64,000 nt of DNA from Escallonia rubra (taxonomy: Eukaryota; Streptophyta; Magnoliopsida; Escalloniales; Escalloniaceae), in the NCBI GenBank assembly GCA_033065855.1, contig JAVXUO010001293.1, positions 155,195-219,194 on the forward strand, read 5' to 3'. Below are positions 23,288-36,229 of this stretch, piece by piece; positions within the stretch are counted from its first letter, which is position 1, and every line of letters starts with the position of its first letter. A model generated the notes under the pieces. That model was not told where the DNA came from. It did not search any database and saw only the letters and a list, made by a program, of their open reading frames with translations. The position numbers and the translations under genes were made by a program.

Positions 23288-23450
23288 CTGCAACCGGAGG
23301 ATCCTTTAATCTCTAGATGAGCCAATTGAGCAGGCAATTCCGATGTATAGAGAGAAACAGAAGAGGGGAAGCAACGACATACATGGCAGGGTTTTGATTT
23401 TTCGAAAGTGAAACGTGGAAACCGACGATTTTGTGCCTTAAAATGGAAAT
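23288..23450 (-). promoter_or_regulatory. Candidate 5' UTR exon of the J-protein gene
   Basis: The minus strand shows CT-rich sequence (CTTCCCCTCTTCTGTTTCTCTC) followed by a strong donor TTGCAG/GTAATT at 23288, typical of a plant leader exon. The transcription start is not defined. It is assigned to the J-protein gene only because that gene is the next one downstream on this strand and needs a leader exon. Confidence 0.4.
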
Positions 23451-23609
23451 ACACAAAGGGGTAGTATAATTTGTATATCGGGTGTGTATACGGATACGAT
23501 GACGTATACGCTTTTGGTGTGCAGGATACGCTTTGAGTATCACGAGTCAAAGAGCTATTGGCACTCTTAAGTGGCATTGCATCTATTACTAGCATTGAGA
23601 GTGACATTA

Positions 23610-24640
23610 AAAGGAATCGGAGCGTCTATAGCGTCGTCCTATTGACGGATTTGTAAATTCCATCCAAGTTCAAATTGGGGTCTTGTTTGGATTTATCGAT
23701 CTAGCCAACTCCGCAAGAGATGTGCTAATCGCATTTGAAGAGGTTAATCGGTTAACAAGTTTCCACATGTGTATAAATTTATATTGTGTATCCATATGCG
23801 AATCTTTTAACAAGCCACCAAACGAGAGATTACGAGCTGAGCTGGAGTTGTTTGAAATTTTGTAGCCTTCAAATGTGCACAAAGTCTCACTGTACAATGT
23901 TGGTTAGGGGAACGGGTAACCATTTACTGTATGTTTTGGCAAAAAAAAAAAATTAAGAATCGTGCATGAGTTTGAGTCTTGGGTGGAGGAAGCTCTTAGA
24001 TTTCAATGTCATCCATCCGAAACAATGTAACTCGTTGATTGATAAATATAACCGTTTCATTTTTTTCAAAAGAGAGAAAAATAGATTCTCACTATACAAT
24101 CTTGTTAGGCATTATTGGGCTTACACCTTCTGCCGGAAGTATTCGGGATTCATTCCCGAAAGTAAGAAGTTTGTATTTTCCTATTAAGTTATAAAAATGT
24201 CTCTAGATTATCTCTTAATTAACTGGCTGTATTAGGATTTTTTATTTTTTTTTAATTGTGAATATGTCTTTCATTTTAAAGTAGGTTGTTATTATTATTA
24301 ATTTTTTGGTTCAGACAATAGAATTCTCTTAATCCACATACCCCTGCCTCCTATGAGATTCGATCTTGCTCAGAGCTAAGTTATAAATTTTGTCTTCTCG
24401 ATCATCTCATTGCATGCTTTGATTACCTCATTTATATTTACAAAAAGTAAGTCCTAACATAGATTGGTAACAAATTTATAGATGTTGTGCATTAAAGTAA
24501 GTGCCCCAGTATGCTTTTCAAACTTTTCTTCTTTTAACATTCTTAAGGTTCTCCTTAACCACTTCCCACCATATCTTGTCTCTTCCTTCTTTCTTTAAAT
24601 TCCTTGTCCTTGAAGGGTGATTTTCATTTTATCTTTTTAA
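23610..24640. other. Intergenic, nothing recognised
   Basis: AT-rich sequence with homopolymer runs and no credible coding frame. Confidence 0.5.
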
Positions 24641-24645
24641 GTAGT

Positions 24646-24995
24646 TAAAGTATGTTTGAGATTGATCCTAAAATGGTCAGACTTAATTTAATTTACATTA
24701 AATCACGTCGCTTGGTGTTTGGTAAATCTTCAAATCTGATTAAATCAATTTTCAAAAGCTAAATAATTGAATTTATTATCCAAGAAAACAATAATTCTAG
24801 ATTAATCACTTTTTTTTTTATAATCAGATTTAATTGAGTAAAGTATTATTAACCATAATCAGGTTTGACCAAGAAAATTACATAATTTTCCTATTGGTTT
24901 TAAGGTCATCTAAAATAATTTATCCAAACACTGAATTATTTGGTCATTTTATCACATTAAAACTGCTTTTAGTACTTTTATCCAAACATCATTCA
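24646..24995. repeat. Dispersed MITE-like repeat, copy A
   Basis: AT-rich sequence starting GTATGTTTGAGATTGATC and ending near TACTTTTATCCAAACATC. It shares its end motif and the internal GTTTGGATAAAA motif with copies at 41285-41660 and 52718-53230. Boundaries are approximate and no target duplication was fixed. Confidence 0.5.
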
Positions 24996-25029
24996 TAGTT
25001 TAAAGTTTAGTTTACTAAAAATAACTTAA

Positions 25030-26900
25030 AACTAATTTCCAAAGTTGGTGAAGATTTCATCCGAAATTCGCTTTTGCAAATTAAGGTAAAAAGTTACTCT
25101 AATTTAATCGCTTGAGTTGGAATCTAGCTTTTCCAATGTCGTCCGTGAAGGGTGGGAGAGCCGTCCGGCCACAACTCTACCAATCCATTTATCTCCAATC
25201 CCCTATCTCTATAATATATAGTTTTAAGGAGCGTGGAAGTGGACAGTCCATAACAAAAAACTTCTTTGTTTAGACATCGATGCCAAGGCCAGAAGAGTAA
25301 GCGTTAACTAAATCAAAACATAAGCACCGGTCTATCTATCATATCACTCAAGTCTGATAAAAATTACGAGGTTTTGTTAGTGTTAGAATGAGTAACGCTC
25401 GGTCTATCATGTTAGGCAATAGGCAGGGATACGAGCGGTGGCATAAAGCCTATACTTTTAGCTTGTAGACCTTCTGAGAAGCCTCTGGAGCGAACTTTTT
25501 TTAACTTAAAGGCACATACTGTTACTAGAAGTCTTGTCTCTCTCTCTGATCAAGTCTATCAATCTTGGAGTATTTTTCTTTGCCAATGGATGGACTTGCC
25601 ACCTCTCGAATTTTCATTGCTGCTGATGGCAGAGGTTCAAAAGCAAATGGTGGTGAGGTAATTACATTCTTCTGCTACGTTCAACGTTCATTAAGGAAAC
25701 TACTTCTTCTTCTTGACTTTGATGTCCAACCTATTCCAAATACACAATCTCGACCTTGCTTGCTTCTTCTCCTTGACTTTGATGCCCAACCTATTCCAAA
25801 TACACAATCTTGACCTTAATTGCTTTTTCTTGCTCGTGACCAAATTGAGAAAACAAGAATGAGACCAACTTACTAGAGTTCCTCATTCCTCTCGTGCATC
25901 TCTGGCCGCTTTCAACTTAGATATATTCTTCTATCTATTAGCCGATCACTTCGCTCGCTTTTGATGGTTTGTCAGATCGCGGTCTAATGTGGCTGGGAGT
26001 AAGGCTACAAATTCCTTATAACTGAGTAAGCAATCTCACTTCCAAACCTGTTGACATTACAAGGGAGTCTAGTACCTGCTTCCTTAGCCTGCTTCCTTAG
26101 CCACTAAGCCGCACACGCCCTTTGGAAGGGTCACAAGTCTAATACCTGCTTTGCCAACCATATTGATCTTATCTTAATGTGACTCATTGATGGTTCACTT
26201 CGGACACTGAGGTACAATGCCTGATTCGACAGTCAGTGTTTGAAAGGCGTTTACAGAGCGCCCATTAGGGCGTGCCTCGGGGGGACGCATTACCATATTG
26301 TCTCAACTTCCGTTTTTCCTCTAATTTTTCCTCTGTCAACCGCCATAGCCATTGCTCAACTGAGCACCACCTACTACCCGTAAACGATGAAGATCTTGGA
26401 GGTGAAAACCCTAGATCTAAACCAGTACTAAAACACCAAGATGATTCTTGACATCCTACTTAGACTATACTCTTTGTGGCAATTTTCTTGGCATCACCAG
26501 CTTAGCAACTAAGCTAGTCTCATGTTCCTTTTCCGTTGGAAGACAATGGTCAGCCCGTGCCACTAATTTCAGCTTGTATTGTCATGGTTGCTTAGCAGCT
26601 GTTGCGTAGATGAAAGTTGTCCCCTTATTTTCTTGCATTCGCTTGCTTGGCTTTTATGCTTGTAACTCAAGGGAACTCAGTCGGGACTCATTGTACTAGC
26701 ATTCTTTCGTCTATCCACAGTCGTTATGGGATGAATTGAGTACCCTACCCGTGTCAACATCAACATGCATGAGAAAGAGAAACCAACTTAAGAAACTCCT
26801 TTGTCAATGAAGTCACTGGCATTATCTCCATGCTCTTCGTTAGGGGGTGGTGGGGGGTGGGCGGGGCGGGGCGGATTATAGGGGCTGTGCTGCGGGGTTA
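25030..26900. other. Intergenic block of unlike composition, possible organelle-derived insert
   Basis: From about 25250 to 26880 base composition and texture differ from the AT-rich flanks: more balanced GC, few homopolymers, and no plant-nuclear coding signal. It includes a 60-bp tandem duplication (25703-25762 and 25763-25822) and ends in a G-rich run at 26845-26880. It reads like plant mitochondrial intergenic DNA, but no organellar gene was identified, so this is a guess. Confidence 0.25.
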
Positions 26901-26913
26901 GGGGGTATAGAGG

Positions 26914-27850
26914 TGTTGGAATATCCTAGAAATCTCAATGAGATGACAAATCCAAACCACCTGAATATTCAGATGTTTGGTTATCTTCTCTATGTATTTG
27001 TGTAAATTCAAATGTAAGCTAGCCACTATATATGGAGACACTTGTACAGTACTCTAAATCATGAAAACACAATATTTATTTCTCTGCTTCTATATGGCAT
27101 CAAGAGCCTAAAATGGTTGGCCTTCCCTTTTTTTCCCTAGACCTCACATTGCCCTCCATGTGTATCTCATCAAAATATTTGTCACCCTCCAATCTTCTAA
27201 TTCCTCTTCATCATTTTCAAAATATGTTTCTCTGAAACTCTATATTGACAATTATTTACTATTGAAGAGTCAGTTTCTCTCTATTCTACGAGGGTATGCC
27301 CTTTTGGGTCTTGTTGATGGCTCTGTAGCTCCATTACCGAAATATCTTGCATATGCTGAGAAGTTCCTCCACTAATATCTGATAGCACTATTGTTCACAT
27401 GTCAACTGACGCCCCTCAAGAACTGAATCATGCTTATGTTTTATGACATAAACAGGACCATCTTTTACTTAGCTGGATTTTGTCCTCCCTTATGGAGCCG
27501 ATATTGGCGCAAGTGCCTGGTCTGCACACTAGCTTCTTCTGTCGTGTGATTTTCTCTTGACCGCATGCTCGTGTCTCAATTAAAAGCGAAGATCCCTGCT
27601 CTTCATTCTGATGTTCAATAGTTAAACCAAGGTGATATGTCTATGCACAAATATTTTGAAAAAGGAAAGAAAACTCGCGATACTTTGACTGCTATTTGTC
27701 AGCCTATGTGTGATGATGACCTTATAAATGCCTTGTTGGATGGTCTTGGCTAGGATTATCACTCCTTTGTGACTTCTATTGCTACTCCATTGGAGTCTAT
27801 TTCCCTCGTCCAAGCAACATCAATTATCTCCACATGGTAGCATTATCCTT
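26914..27850 (+). mobile_element. Ty1/copia retrotransposon relic: short LTR, primer site, gag
   Basis: A short LTR-like segment starts TGTTGGAATATCC at 26914. It runs to about 27094, immediately before TGGCATCAAGAGCC (27095-27108), a variant of the tRNA-Met primer site. Downstream is a copia Gag (UBN2-type) region: L-K-L-Y-I-D-N-Y-L-L-L-K-S-Q and L-R-G-Y-A-L-L-G-L-V-D-G-S at about 27235-27330. A D-M-S-M-H-K-Y-F-E-K segment and D-D-D-L-I-N-A-L-L-D-G-L-G follow at about 27630-27750. Stops and frameshifts interrupt it, and pol and the second LTR are absent. Confidence 0.8.
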
Positions 27851-28394
27851 CCTCACAAATCAGCCTCTTTTATTATGCATTGGCAATGCAACTAGCCTGG
27901 ACATATCCACCCCTACTGCCCTGTTAAATACATTTATCAATTTACTTTTAAATGAAAAGCCGGGAATTTAATCACACTATGATGGATGAAGGGGTTCTGA
28001 GTATATGTCAATTATCAACAACAAAAACAGTGTATTCTGGTACTCCCGCCGTCAGGTCATCAAAAGCATTCAAACTTGGCATGCATCACATAATGATAAC
28101 TGAACGAAGGGATTCTACATCTGAGTACATAGGCAAATTTCTGTTTTGTATGTAATTGACAGCTTACAAGATAATTCAATCACTTGATTACAGTTTACAA
28201 CTCATAACCAGAATGTGATCATAAGATCACGAAATGCCCAAAAGGGAATTGATTGACGTGATAGGGACAAATTTCACACACAGCTGTGGCAAGAATCACT
28301 ATTTACATGAAAGAGAGATGTGAAGTGAAAGAAGATTTAGAATGAAGCACATATGCAGCATGCAGTATTGAGCTTACATGACTAGTCAAGACTG
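27851..28394. other. Intergenic / 3' flank, nothing recognised
   Basis: It contains only short frames. It would be the 3' flank of the small minus-strand frame that follows. Confidence 0.5.
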
Positions 28395-28739
28395 TCATGG
28401 AAACGAATGAGATTTTGCAGCATTTCCATCTTGAATATAGCCAGACTCGAGGAACGAAGGCAACACGAGAGGGGAGAGTAGTGGAATGGGATCTTTACTA
28501 TGGTAGTAGGATGCAAATGGAGAAGTAGATGAAGTTCTAGCTGCTGATGATGGCAATGAGTTTAAATTATGTCCTGCTGATTTCGGTGTACCCCCGCACT
28601 CAACAGGGCCGGTGGGCTTCAGGTGAAGAGGACGAGGAGCTCGCCTTTGCAACCGGCTCAGATTAGGCCTTCTAGACACAAACTCATCTCTGGGGACAAA
28701 AGTCTGGAAGCCTGGAAAATCATCAGCAGACCTTTCCAT
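28395..28739 (-). CDS. Small uncharacterised protein, 114 residues
   Basis: A single uninterrupted frame with a genuine ATG (28739) and TGA (28395). The N-terminal half is basic and looks protein-like (F-V-P-R-D-E-F-V-S-R-R-P-N-L-S-R-L-Q-R-R). Then comes a Ser/Pro-rich middle, and a hydrophobic P-I-P-L-L-S-P-L-V-L-P segment near residues 88-98. No signal peptide, membrane segment or known domain is visible. I do not recognise the family with confidence. Its composition is unlike the AT-rich noise frames nearby, which favours a real gene or a single exon of one. Confidence 0.5.
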   Translation of the reverse strand: MERSADDFPGFQTFVPRDEFVSRRPNLSRLQRRAPRPLHLKPTGPVECGGTPKSAGHNLNSLPSSAARTSSTSPFASYYHSKDPIPLLSPLVLPSFLESGYIQDGNAAKSHSFP

Positions 28740-31700
28740 TACTCAACCCCTTTATGATACTCTTAGAAAAGCCTAATTACCTCTTATAGTCTTAGTCTAA
28801 ACGTGAGAGATGTACTGAAAATATATGTATTTTGTCGTCAGATATACCCTTTGCAACTGGTATTATATGAAAACATGATTATTGGAAAGGAACATGATCC
28901 AGCCTGTATTGGAAACATAATTCCCCTGTGAAGCATGGTCCATCATACATAGTCATAAATTTCAGGTTCCTGTCTGTTAATTTGAAGCTGCATTTAGTTC
29001 TCTTAGCCCATAAGTCACCAAATCCTTACTAAAGTGGCCAAGGCTTTCTCTCTCAATCATCTCTCTCGCTCCCGGCTTCGCTCTGCACTTCCGTGCTTTC
29101 ACTTCTAATGCGTGTCAACTTTGCTGCTCTCATCTCTAGGTTTTGGCTTTCACTCCTGTTTCACTTGGCGAACTGGTGACTTGACATGTGAGGAGGTTGT
29201 TCTATTGCTGTAACACAGACTTGTATATCCTATCTTTCATGTGACTGAGGAATCTATGCATACTGCATCTGCTTTCGAATATCGAAAAGTTTTGTGCCAG
29301 AAGCTCAGAGGCACATGCCATTCATTTTAAAACCATTTTAGCTCAACCGTTCTCCCATTAGGTTCCAAAACGTAAACTGTCGGTGTCCTGCAATTTTAGT
29401 CATTATTTCAAAGAGAGGTAACCAAGGATTCATAACCACTGCACTGTTCACAAGCCTTTAGTTACAAATCATGGTTCAAACTTTCTTCTTCGTTTTCATT
29501 TTCATCAAACGTAGGCTTACGAATTTGTGATGGCGGCGATGCAGCTTAGCAAAACCAGTGAGCTCCATGATACAAGGTAGGGGACAGCTTCCATGGCAAA
29601 AGTATGTTAATGCCATTGACTGTTGACTAGTCCAAACAAAAGATTATGGTCTGTGAGATATGTGCACGTTGCCTGAATCTTTCTATGTACAGAACGATGC
29701 ATTTCTGTCAAAATAAAGTCATAAAAGCCAGACATGCAGGAATCCAAGTAATAAAGTTTACATGTTCTAGCTAGTTGGCACTTTGTTGTCTGATAAATTA
29801 CTGAACCGGGTCATTTTTCTGGTGGGGGACGACCAGTATCAAGTACATTTTAAGCCCTCAGCTGCTTTTGATGGATGAAGATGATGTTCATGAAGTCAGA
29901 CTGTACTGCATCATCCTTTTTTACTTGATTCACCCACTTTCCTCTTTCTTTCTTTACCATTTCTTGGTCTGCGTAACCTTCAAAAGTTGAGATTGAGAAT
30001 GACTCAATAGAACTTATGTGCTCCATGCTTATTTGAAAAGTGGAAAAGATGAGGAAGTTTACTTTAGAAAAAGACGAGGAAGTTTACTTTAGAAAAAGAC
30101 AGGGAAACAATATTTTGTTATCTGCAGCATAAGCAAAATAAAGAATAAATATAAATAACATAAATAAATAAGAAGATAAAGAGGATTCATCTGTTAATGT
30201 TTAATTTCCTTCTTCAGGTCCTAACTTTATGTTTCTCTGGCATAAAAATCTCTAAATTTCTTGTCATTACAAGAGCTGTGTTTCCACCTTTCTGCACCCA
30301 GTTTCATGACTAGACTAAAGAACAGCTTGGCCTGGTAAACCTAGCAGGTCTTTGGTTCTTGCCATCATGAACACCAAGTATTGTGGTACCCGTAACGTGT
30401 GTACAAAAATAAAGTTGAGAACATGATATTTTAAAAATAAAAAATTCATTTAAACTATATTTTTTTAATGAACTTTAAAAAATATCAAGCTTGACCTTGA
30501 AAACCAAGCATGTCCTTATACGCACTTCTTACTATTTAAAATTTTTATTTTGTGTCACTTTTTAAAAAATTCTTAGAATGTCAAGTGTCATCATTTTAGA
30601 TAGGCATTACGTAACACCAAACGAGGTCTTACACCAAGTAGGATTTTTCCTTTATATATAGTACAGGTACTACTTACCACCCACCACCGTACAAAAGAAG
30701 AATAAGAAAAAGGGAAAGACGCGTGAGAAAAACTTCTATGTAACGGTGAAAGTTACGACATGATATTACCAGCAGCTGAGATAAAGATGTTAGTGAATCC
30801 TTGACTCCCTATTGTTTGGAAATCCCTTCTCGTTGCATCCCTTAAGGTAAGGAACACCTCCCAACCTAATTAAGATTTTCTTTAAGAAGACCCTCTCTAA
30901 AAAAGTGAGAGAAGACTTCATCTTAGGTGGTGCCGTGACAAGTGGCAGCACCCCCCCAATATCTATCACCCTCTCAAGGCAGAAACCAATGACAGTAGCG
31001 CCAATCATGCAGCTGAGGTGGTGAATAGGATTTGATGCTGATGAGTGGGAAGCATCATGGATTGGATTCAGAAAAGAGGACCCTTTTCAGCCAGATCCCT
31101 TGGTCCCTTTCTCATTTTTTCCCTTCCACAAAAACTGTTTTCTTGTTCACATCAAGAACTTTCAAAGAGCACTATTCTCTCAGACAGAACTTGGTCAAAA
31201 AGGATACCAGATTAGATGGCTTTCCCATTTCAGTGAAACTCCTTTAGGGATCAAAGATTTGGTCAAATCTCAACCAGATTTCATTTGCTAATTGAAAAGA
31301 AAAGTCCAACTATGGCCAACACAAAGTAGGATTTGGCAGCTATTTCTACAATACCTGGATAGATATCCGCAATCAGTGTTGTCTTGTTCCCAGTATTTCT
31401 TCTAAATTTTGACAGTGAATTCAACCAAGACCGATCCCACTTTTTTGCCTTCTAACCACCTTTAAGACCACCTCAAATTACGAGCGTTACGGTAAAAAAG
31501 ACTAGTCCAATGCACAAGACTTTAGCCATCGCAGGGTCTGTGACATATGTACGCCGAAGGAACGCTGACAAGAATTAAGGACCAAACGTTTCTCTAATTC
31601 CAGTCTCCTTACGACAGTTGTTGTCGTAGACTGCACATAAGTCTTGGTAAACCTTAAAAATGATTTAAGCTCGAGACCAAATCTATGCCAGCCCATGGCT

Positions 31701-32311
31701 GACTTTGATTGGGATTGGGGAGTCAAGGTTGGTTGCTACCTTCACCCACTCAGAAGGATGAAGATTAAGACTGATGACTTGATTTTCCCCAGGGAAGATG
31801 TTTCCAACGGGGTGGCTAATATGTATTTGACCCGTTCCAATATGTATCAGTCTCTACAGCATTGTGGAGAACAATCACAAGATTCTAGTCAAACAAAGTC
31901 TCCTGTGTTGAGACTCACGACAAGGACAAGAACAACAGCTCATTCTAACTTCCAAAAATAGATGACAGCACTTGATTAGACTAGTAATGATGATGCCATA
32001 GAAACGAACATAGAGAATATTTACAAATATTTGGCTCTAAGTTGGCAGTCATAATTCCATTCAGGTTTTCCGTTGGCCTTTGCGGGGATCCAATGTGGTA
32101 TTGGATCAGCCCTAACATAATACGGATTAAAAAGAGGAGCAAAGGGTGTATTTACAGGCACTAAACTCTATTTACAGCCTTCTCTACCTCCGAGACATGG
32201 TTCTGGCACTAAATCTTGGAATAGAGAACCCGAAATGACACAGAACTGTGGTTTGTTAATGCTTTAGTCGGGGGTATGAATTTACATGGAAACTGAGATT
32301 CTAATCGGTAC
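28740..32311. other. Intergenic, no gene recognised
   Basis: About 3.5 kb between the small frame and the ACR gene. It contains a 25-bp tandem duplication (GAGGAAGTTTACTTTAGAAA..., about 30051-30100). Frames at 30790-31008 (minus) and 31644-31961 (plus) match nothing I know. The right end (about 32000-32311) is probably ACR 3' UTR. Confidence 0.5.
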
Positions 32312-34814
32312 TCAGGAGTAGGATCTAACCAAGCCGAAATTGCAAAAGGATCGGGATTTAAAGAGGCCTCCAAAGAGAAACCTGGTTGGAGATTCTTGAG
32401 GAACTTGATTTAAATCTTCATTGTTGCCTTTCACTTGAAGTATAGCTTGTCCAATTTCTTGCCGAATGGAATCTATAATCTTTGAATCAACGGGATACCC
32501 TGATGCATCACGAACATAGAACGTATTAACGGCTTTGCCGGCCCTAGTCGTCACTTCAGCTCTAGTGACCGTTAGGCTATTCTCACGGAAGATACGAGTG
32601 ACATCAGATAGCAGCCCAACTCTGTCCGTTGTGCACAATTCTAGCTTCAAACCCTGGAACAACAAGACACAAATGAATGGTCAAAGTTATGTATAAAACT
32701 ACCCTTAGGAACAGAATAACAAGAAGCCAATCTTGTAGGAACTGCTGTTTTTCTCCTAACGATTATCATCTATTTATATTATCTATAACACTAATAGTAC
32801 ATTATACAAGTAAGGTCTGCATCAAAATGACAGCAGTGCATCTCAAACAAATCCAGAGAACATCTCTTACATAGAACAAGTAGAGTTAACAAGACATAAT
32901 CTGACAAAGTGATGGAGCACTTAATAATATGATGATCGGAATAACAAAACCATGACCATTTAGATAACTCCTTTATTTCGAGCAAATAATATTAAATGGA
33001 TACGCCTTACAAATTTAGAAAAAGTCAGGGATAATATGTAATAACTGGTTGTCTTCATATATGTGTTACGTATCAACATATGAATATCTGTTACGGATTA
33101 TACAAAGAACTGGGCATCTTCGAACTTGTGTAAACGAACTACCTTTGAACAATGAGCTACAAAGCAGTCATGCTGAAATGTTTTTTTTTAGCAGTGCAGG
33201 AGGACCAACTAGAAAGTGTTCAAGTCTGTATCAAATACAACAGTTGAACAAGTTTCTATTACGTGATAGCGCCCTTACCTCAGACACGCGTCTTTCTATT
33301 GCTGCTTCAAGGCATTGGATCACTCTCTGTCTCTCTGCATCTGATTTTAGTGGGGATCCATCAATATGTCTGATACAGTATTCCTTCAAATGCAACCAGA
33401 GAAAATCATTTTAGCCTGTGTACTAAAACCAGCACTTTAAATCCGGAAACTTCAAATGAATACTAGAACCCACGAAGAGTAAACAAACCTGGTGAGCTTC
33501 TGGCCCCTCGGCATCGACATTGCCATGGAACACCACATACTGCATGTCTGTCAAAGTGCAAATAGCATCAAAGAGAAGTTTCGGCCTATCCTTGCACCGG
33601 ATAGTGACTACCGAATAGTCTTTGTCATACCAATTAACAACATTCACAATTGGTCTCTGCTTTTCATCCATGGCTTCGTCACTCACTCGTTCATAATCTC
33701 GATCAGCAAACATCATTTGGTGAAGCCTTCTCTCAGTGTGGGTTACATCATGAGAGACTACAGTCTTAGCTTCCCGGTTTTTGTTGCTCCCTTTGAGCAC
33801 ATTGCACAGTAGTCTCTTGATCAAAGATAGCCTCTCTGGGTCAGTAATTGCAGCACCAGTTTCCTCTTCAGTTACTTGCATCACAGCTGCAGCCCGGGTG
33901 TTGTGGGTCCAAACCTCAGCGTTCACCACATTGCATTTGAGGTGAGTGAGAACAGCACTAACCTCAGAAAGTAAACCAGGCCTATCACTTCCTATCAGCT
34001 CAATTGAGGTGTGGTCCATTGAGGATTTAACCCCCACAGATCTTCTCGTGGAAGAGGCAAATCCAGAATCTGGTCCCAGAGACTGGAGATGAACCCAAGA
34101 AATTAGTTGTCAGTGCATTTAAAATACCAGGGGAAATTCAAAAGAACGTTTAGGGCAAAAAGAACAGCTCACCTTCTCAATATAATCCAAGATCTCATCG
34201 TCAGTAATTTTGTTCCCATCTTGATCAGTAACATTAAAGACTGGCAAAATAACACTGGCTGCAATCATTCTCTTACTCCAGAAATAGACAGTAAATCTTG
34301 CCACAGTTAAAGAACAGTATCAAGAGAATGACAAAGAAAATAGGTGCGATTATGAGTTATTACCATCCATGAACCACCCTCCATCAGAAGATATATATGC
34401 TTTAGTGATGGTGAGGTTAAGATCAGTAAGAACTTGTACAACTTCCAGAAGTATGCCATGCTCATTCGCACTGTCCACCTGTATCACCAGAATATATACA
34501 ATGTACCACAAGATCAGAAAAGGGAAGAAAATCAAGCAGTGTGATAAGGGAGAATAACAAAAGCTGCTAAACTAAAAGAAGAGGTACCTGTATAACAGTA
34601 GCATTTTTGCAGGATTCATTGTCAATTACAACTCTGAAAATATAGAAAATGGACAAATTGGAGTAAGTATTGAACCACAAATTGGCATTTGAATTCAAGT
34701 AACTTCCTATTAAACAAGGCAGAAAGAAAAGAAGGTAGACAACGGATACCTGGGTGGGTTCATTCTTCTAATGAATTTCTCATATTCATCATCCATATTG
34801 TGTGAAAAGCTCAT
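32312..34814 (-). CDS. ACR4: ACT-domain repeat protein, ACR4-like
   Basis: Seven coding exons on the minus strand: 34814-34750, 34633-34588, 34478-34364, 34240-34173, 34082-33489, 33383-33279 and 32653-32312. They join in frame to about 444 residues, the usual ACR4 length. Four ACT domains are visible: about 37-105 ([14 protein letters not shown]), 123-200 ([11 protein letters not shown]), 255-320 ([10 protein letters not shown]) and 333-400 ([11 protein letters not shown]). The C-terminus ends [12 protein letters not shown], characteristic of the ACR4 group. ACT domains bind amino acids; plant ACR proteins are presumed amino-acid sensors of unclear target. The start [11 protein letters not shown] lies 8 bases after a leader-intron acceptor at 34822. 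Confidence 0.95.
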
Positions 34815-35568
34815 ACAGTTCTCTGAGGGAAAAAAAAGTAGATATACCAGCTCAGATACAGCCAATATAGAAGCATGTAAACAGATAAATAGACATACAT
34901 ACAGATTCAGCATTACCAATCACAAAAAAGATACTTAACAAGAAGTGTGAAGTAAGGGAATTAGAATATAATGAAAAAGAAGTGGGGAAGGGGGTGTAAA
35001 GACGGACGAATCAAGAAGTTTGAAAGAAGAGTGGAATAACCCAGATACCAAGAAGGCCGATTAAGAAGCCTAAACCACCTAAAAAAAGGTGTTTGTGCCT
35101 CTGCCCATGTTGGTGGGATGGGGTAGGGCTTGGGAAGTTGGTGGGGTTCTATGTTTGTGAGAAAACCATAACCCATCAAGCCATGGAGGCATACAAGCAT
35201 AATCAACACAAACACACGCGCACACACACCCAGAGGAGAGAAATCAAGCACAAATATACCAACAAATCAGAGAGATTTGACACACCCAACCCAACATTGA
35301 ACACAGGCAACATGTGACACAAAACTAACCACCACCACCAAATTCCAGAAGAACTAAAACCATAACCATGGATTTAGTATTTTCATTACCAGAAATCAAG
35401 CAAAACCAAACCCAATGACAACCACAAACCCATCAACCAAACACCCCAAAACAACAATATTAGCCCTTTCAACTCCCTTCTTCTCAGAAAAAACCTCAAA
35501 AACCAGCACGAGCCCACATGAAAAAGAACAAGGGAAAAGAGACACAATTAGCAAAAAACAGAACTTAC

Positions 35569-35880
35569 CCATTACAAGTCTCGAGAATTCGTGATCCGGG
35601 TCACCAAAATTTTCCTCAATCTCCAAACGAAAAGGCTTTGTACTTTGAACCAAGACAACTAGACCTAGAGAGGAAGAGATAACCCACTATATAGATATGC
35701 AAACAATAGTTTTTGCTGCCCGCTATATAAAAATAACCAAATAAACACCAAGAATCAAAGGCTTTTGGACACAAAACTCAAAAAACCTGCAACTTCTATA
35801 GTAGTACCATAAAACACAAACACCATTCAATCACCATTCTCTCCCTAGTTTCTCTCTCCAAGAAAACTCTGCTCTGTTTT
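35569..35880 (-). promoter_or_regulatory. 5' UTR exon of the ACR gene
   Basis: A donor ATGG/GTAAGT ends this exon at 35569, and the matching acceptor CTCAG at 34825-34823 precedes the coding start. This leaves a leader intron of about 750 bp. The upstream part is rich in CT/GA runs, as in plant leaders. There is no in-frame ATG in it, so it is non-coding. Confidence 0.65.
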
Positions 35881-35909
35881 CTACACATACAGCTGCGTGT
35901 GTGAGTGTG

Positions 35910-35917
35910 TATTTATA
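35910..35917 (-). promoter_or_regulatory. TATA box of the ACR gene
   Basis: The minus strand reads TATAAATA, about 30 bases upstream of the presumed transcription start near 35880. Its spacing fits the 5' UTR exon. Confidence 0.6.
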
Positions 35918-36229
35918 CTAGCTAAGTCTCACTTTCAGGCATTCCTAATTCCGGTTCCTCTGTGTGAATTTTTAAGAGGGTCCGAGTGCTTAAAAGGAAG
36001 TTCCCAAAAGTGGAGGCGCATGGCGTTCGGGGTGCCCACGGCGCACGTTAACTGCTGGAGCGCGTTGGTGGGTGCTAAAGTGCGCGCTGACAGTGAAATC
36101 GATTTACCCAGTTTTCTCCTTTTCTTATTGTTTTTTTATTTGACTTGACTTTGATTTGTTAGCCCTTATCACCACGTGTTATTGAAATGAAGGCTATTTA
36201 CTTCCAAGGTTTATGGACAGACTGAAGGA
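35918..36229. other. ACR upstream region
   Basis: This includes a locally GC-rich patch (36000-36100) with many GCGC steps. It is the likely proximal promoter, but no specific element was identified. Confidence 0.4.

Noticed and set aside
35569..35653. In-frame N-terminal extension of the ACR protein through the 5' UTR exon
   Set aside because: The frame joins correctly across the intron, but it opens with TTG and has no ATG before an in-frame TAG upstream, so it is treated as 5' UTR.
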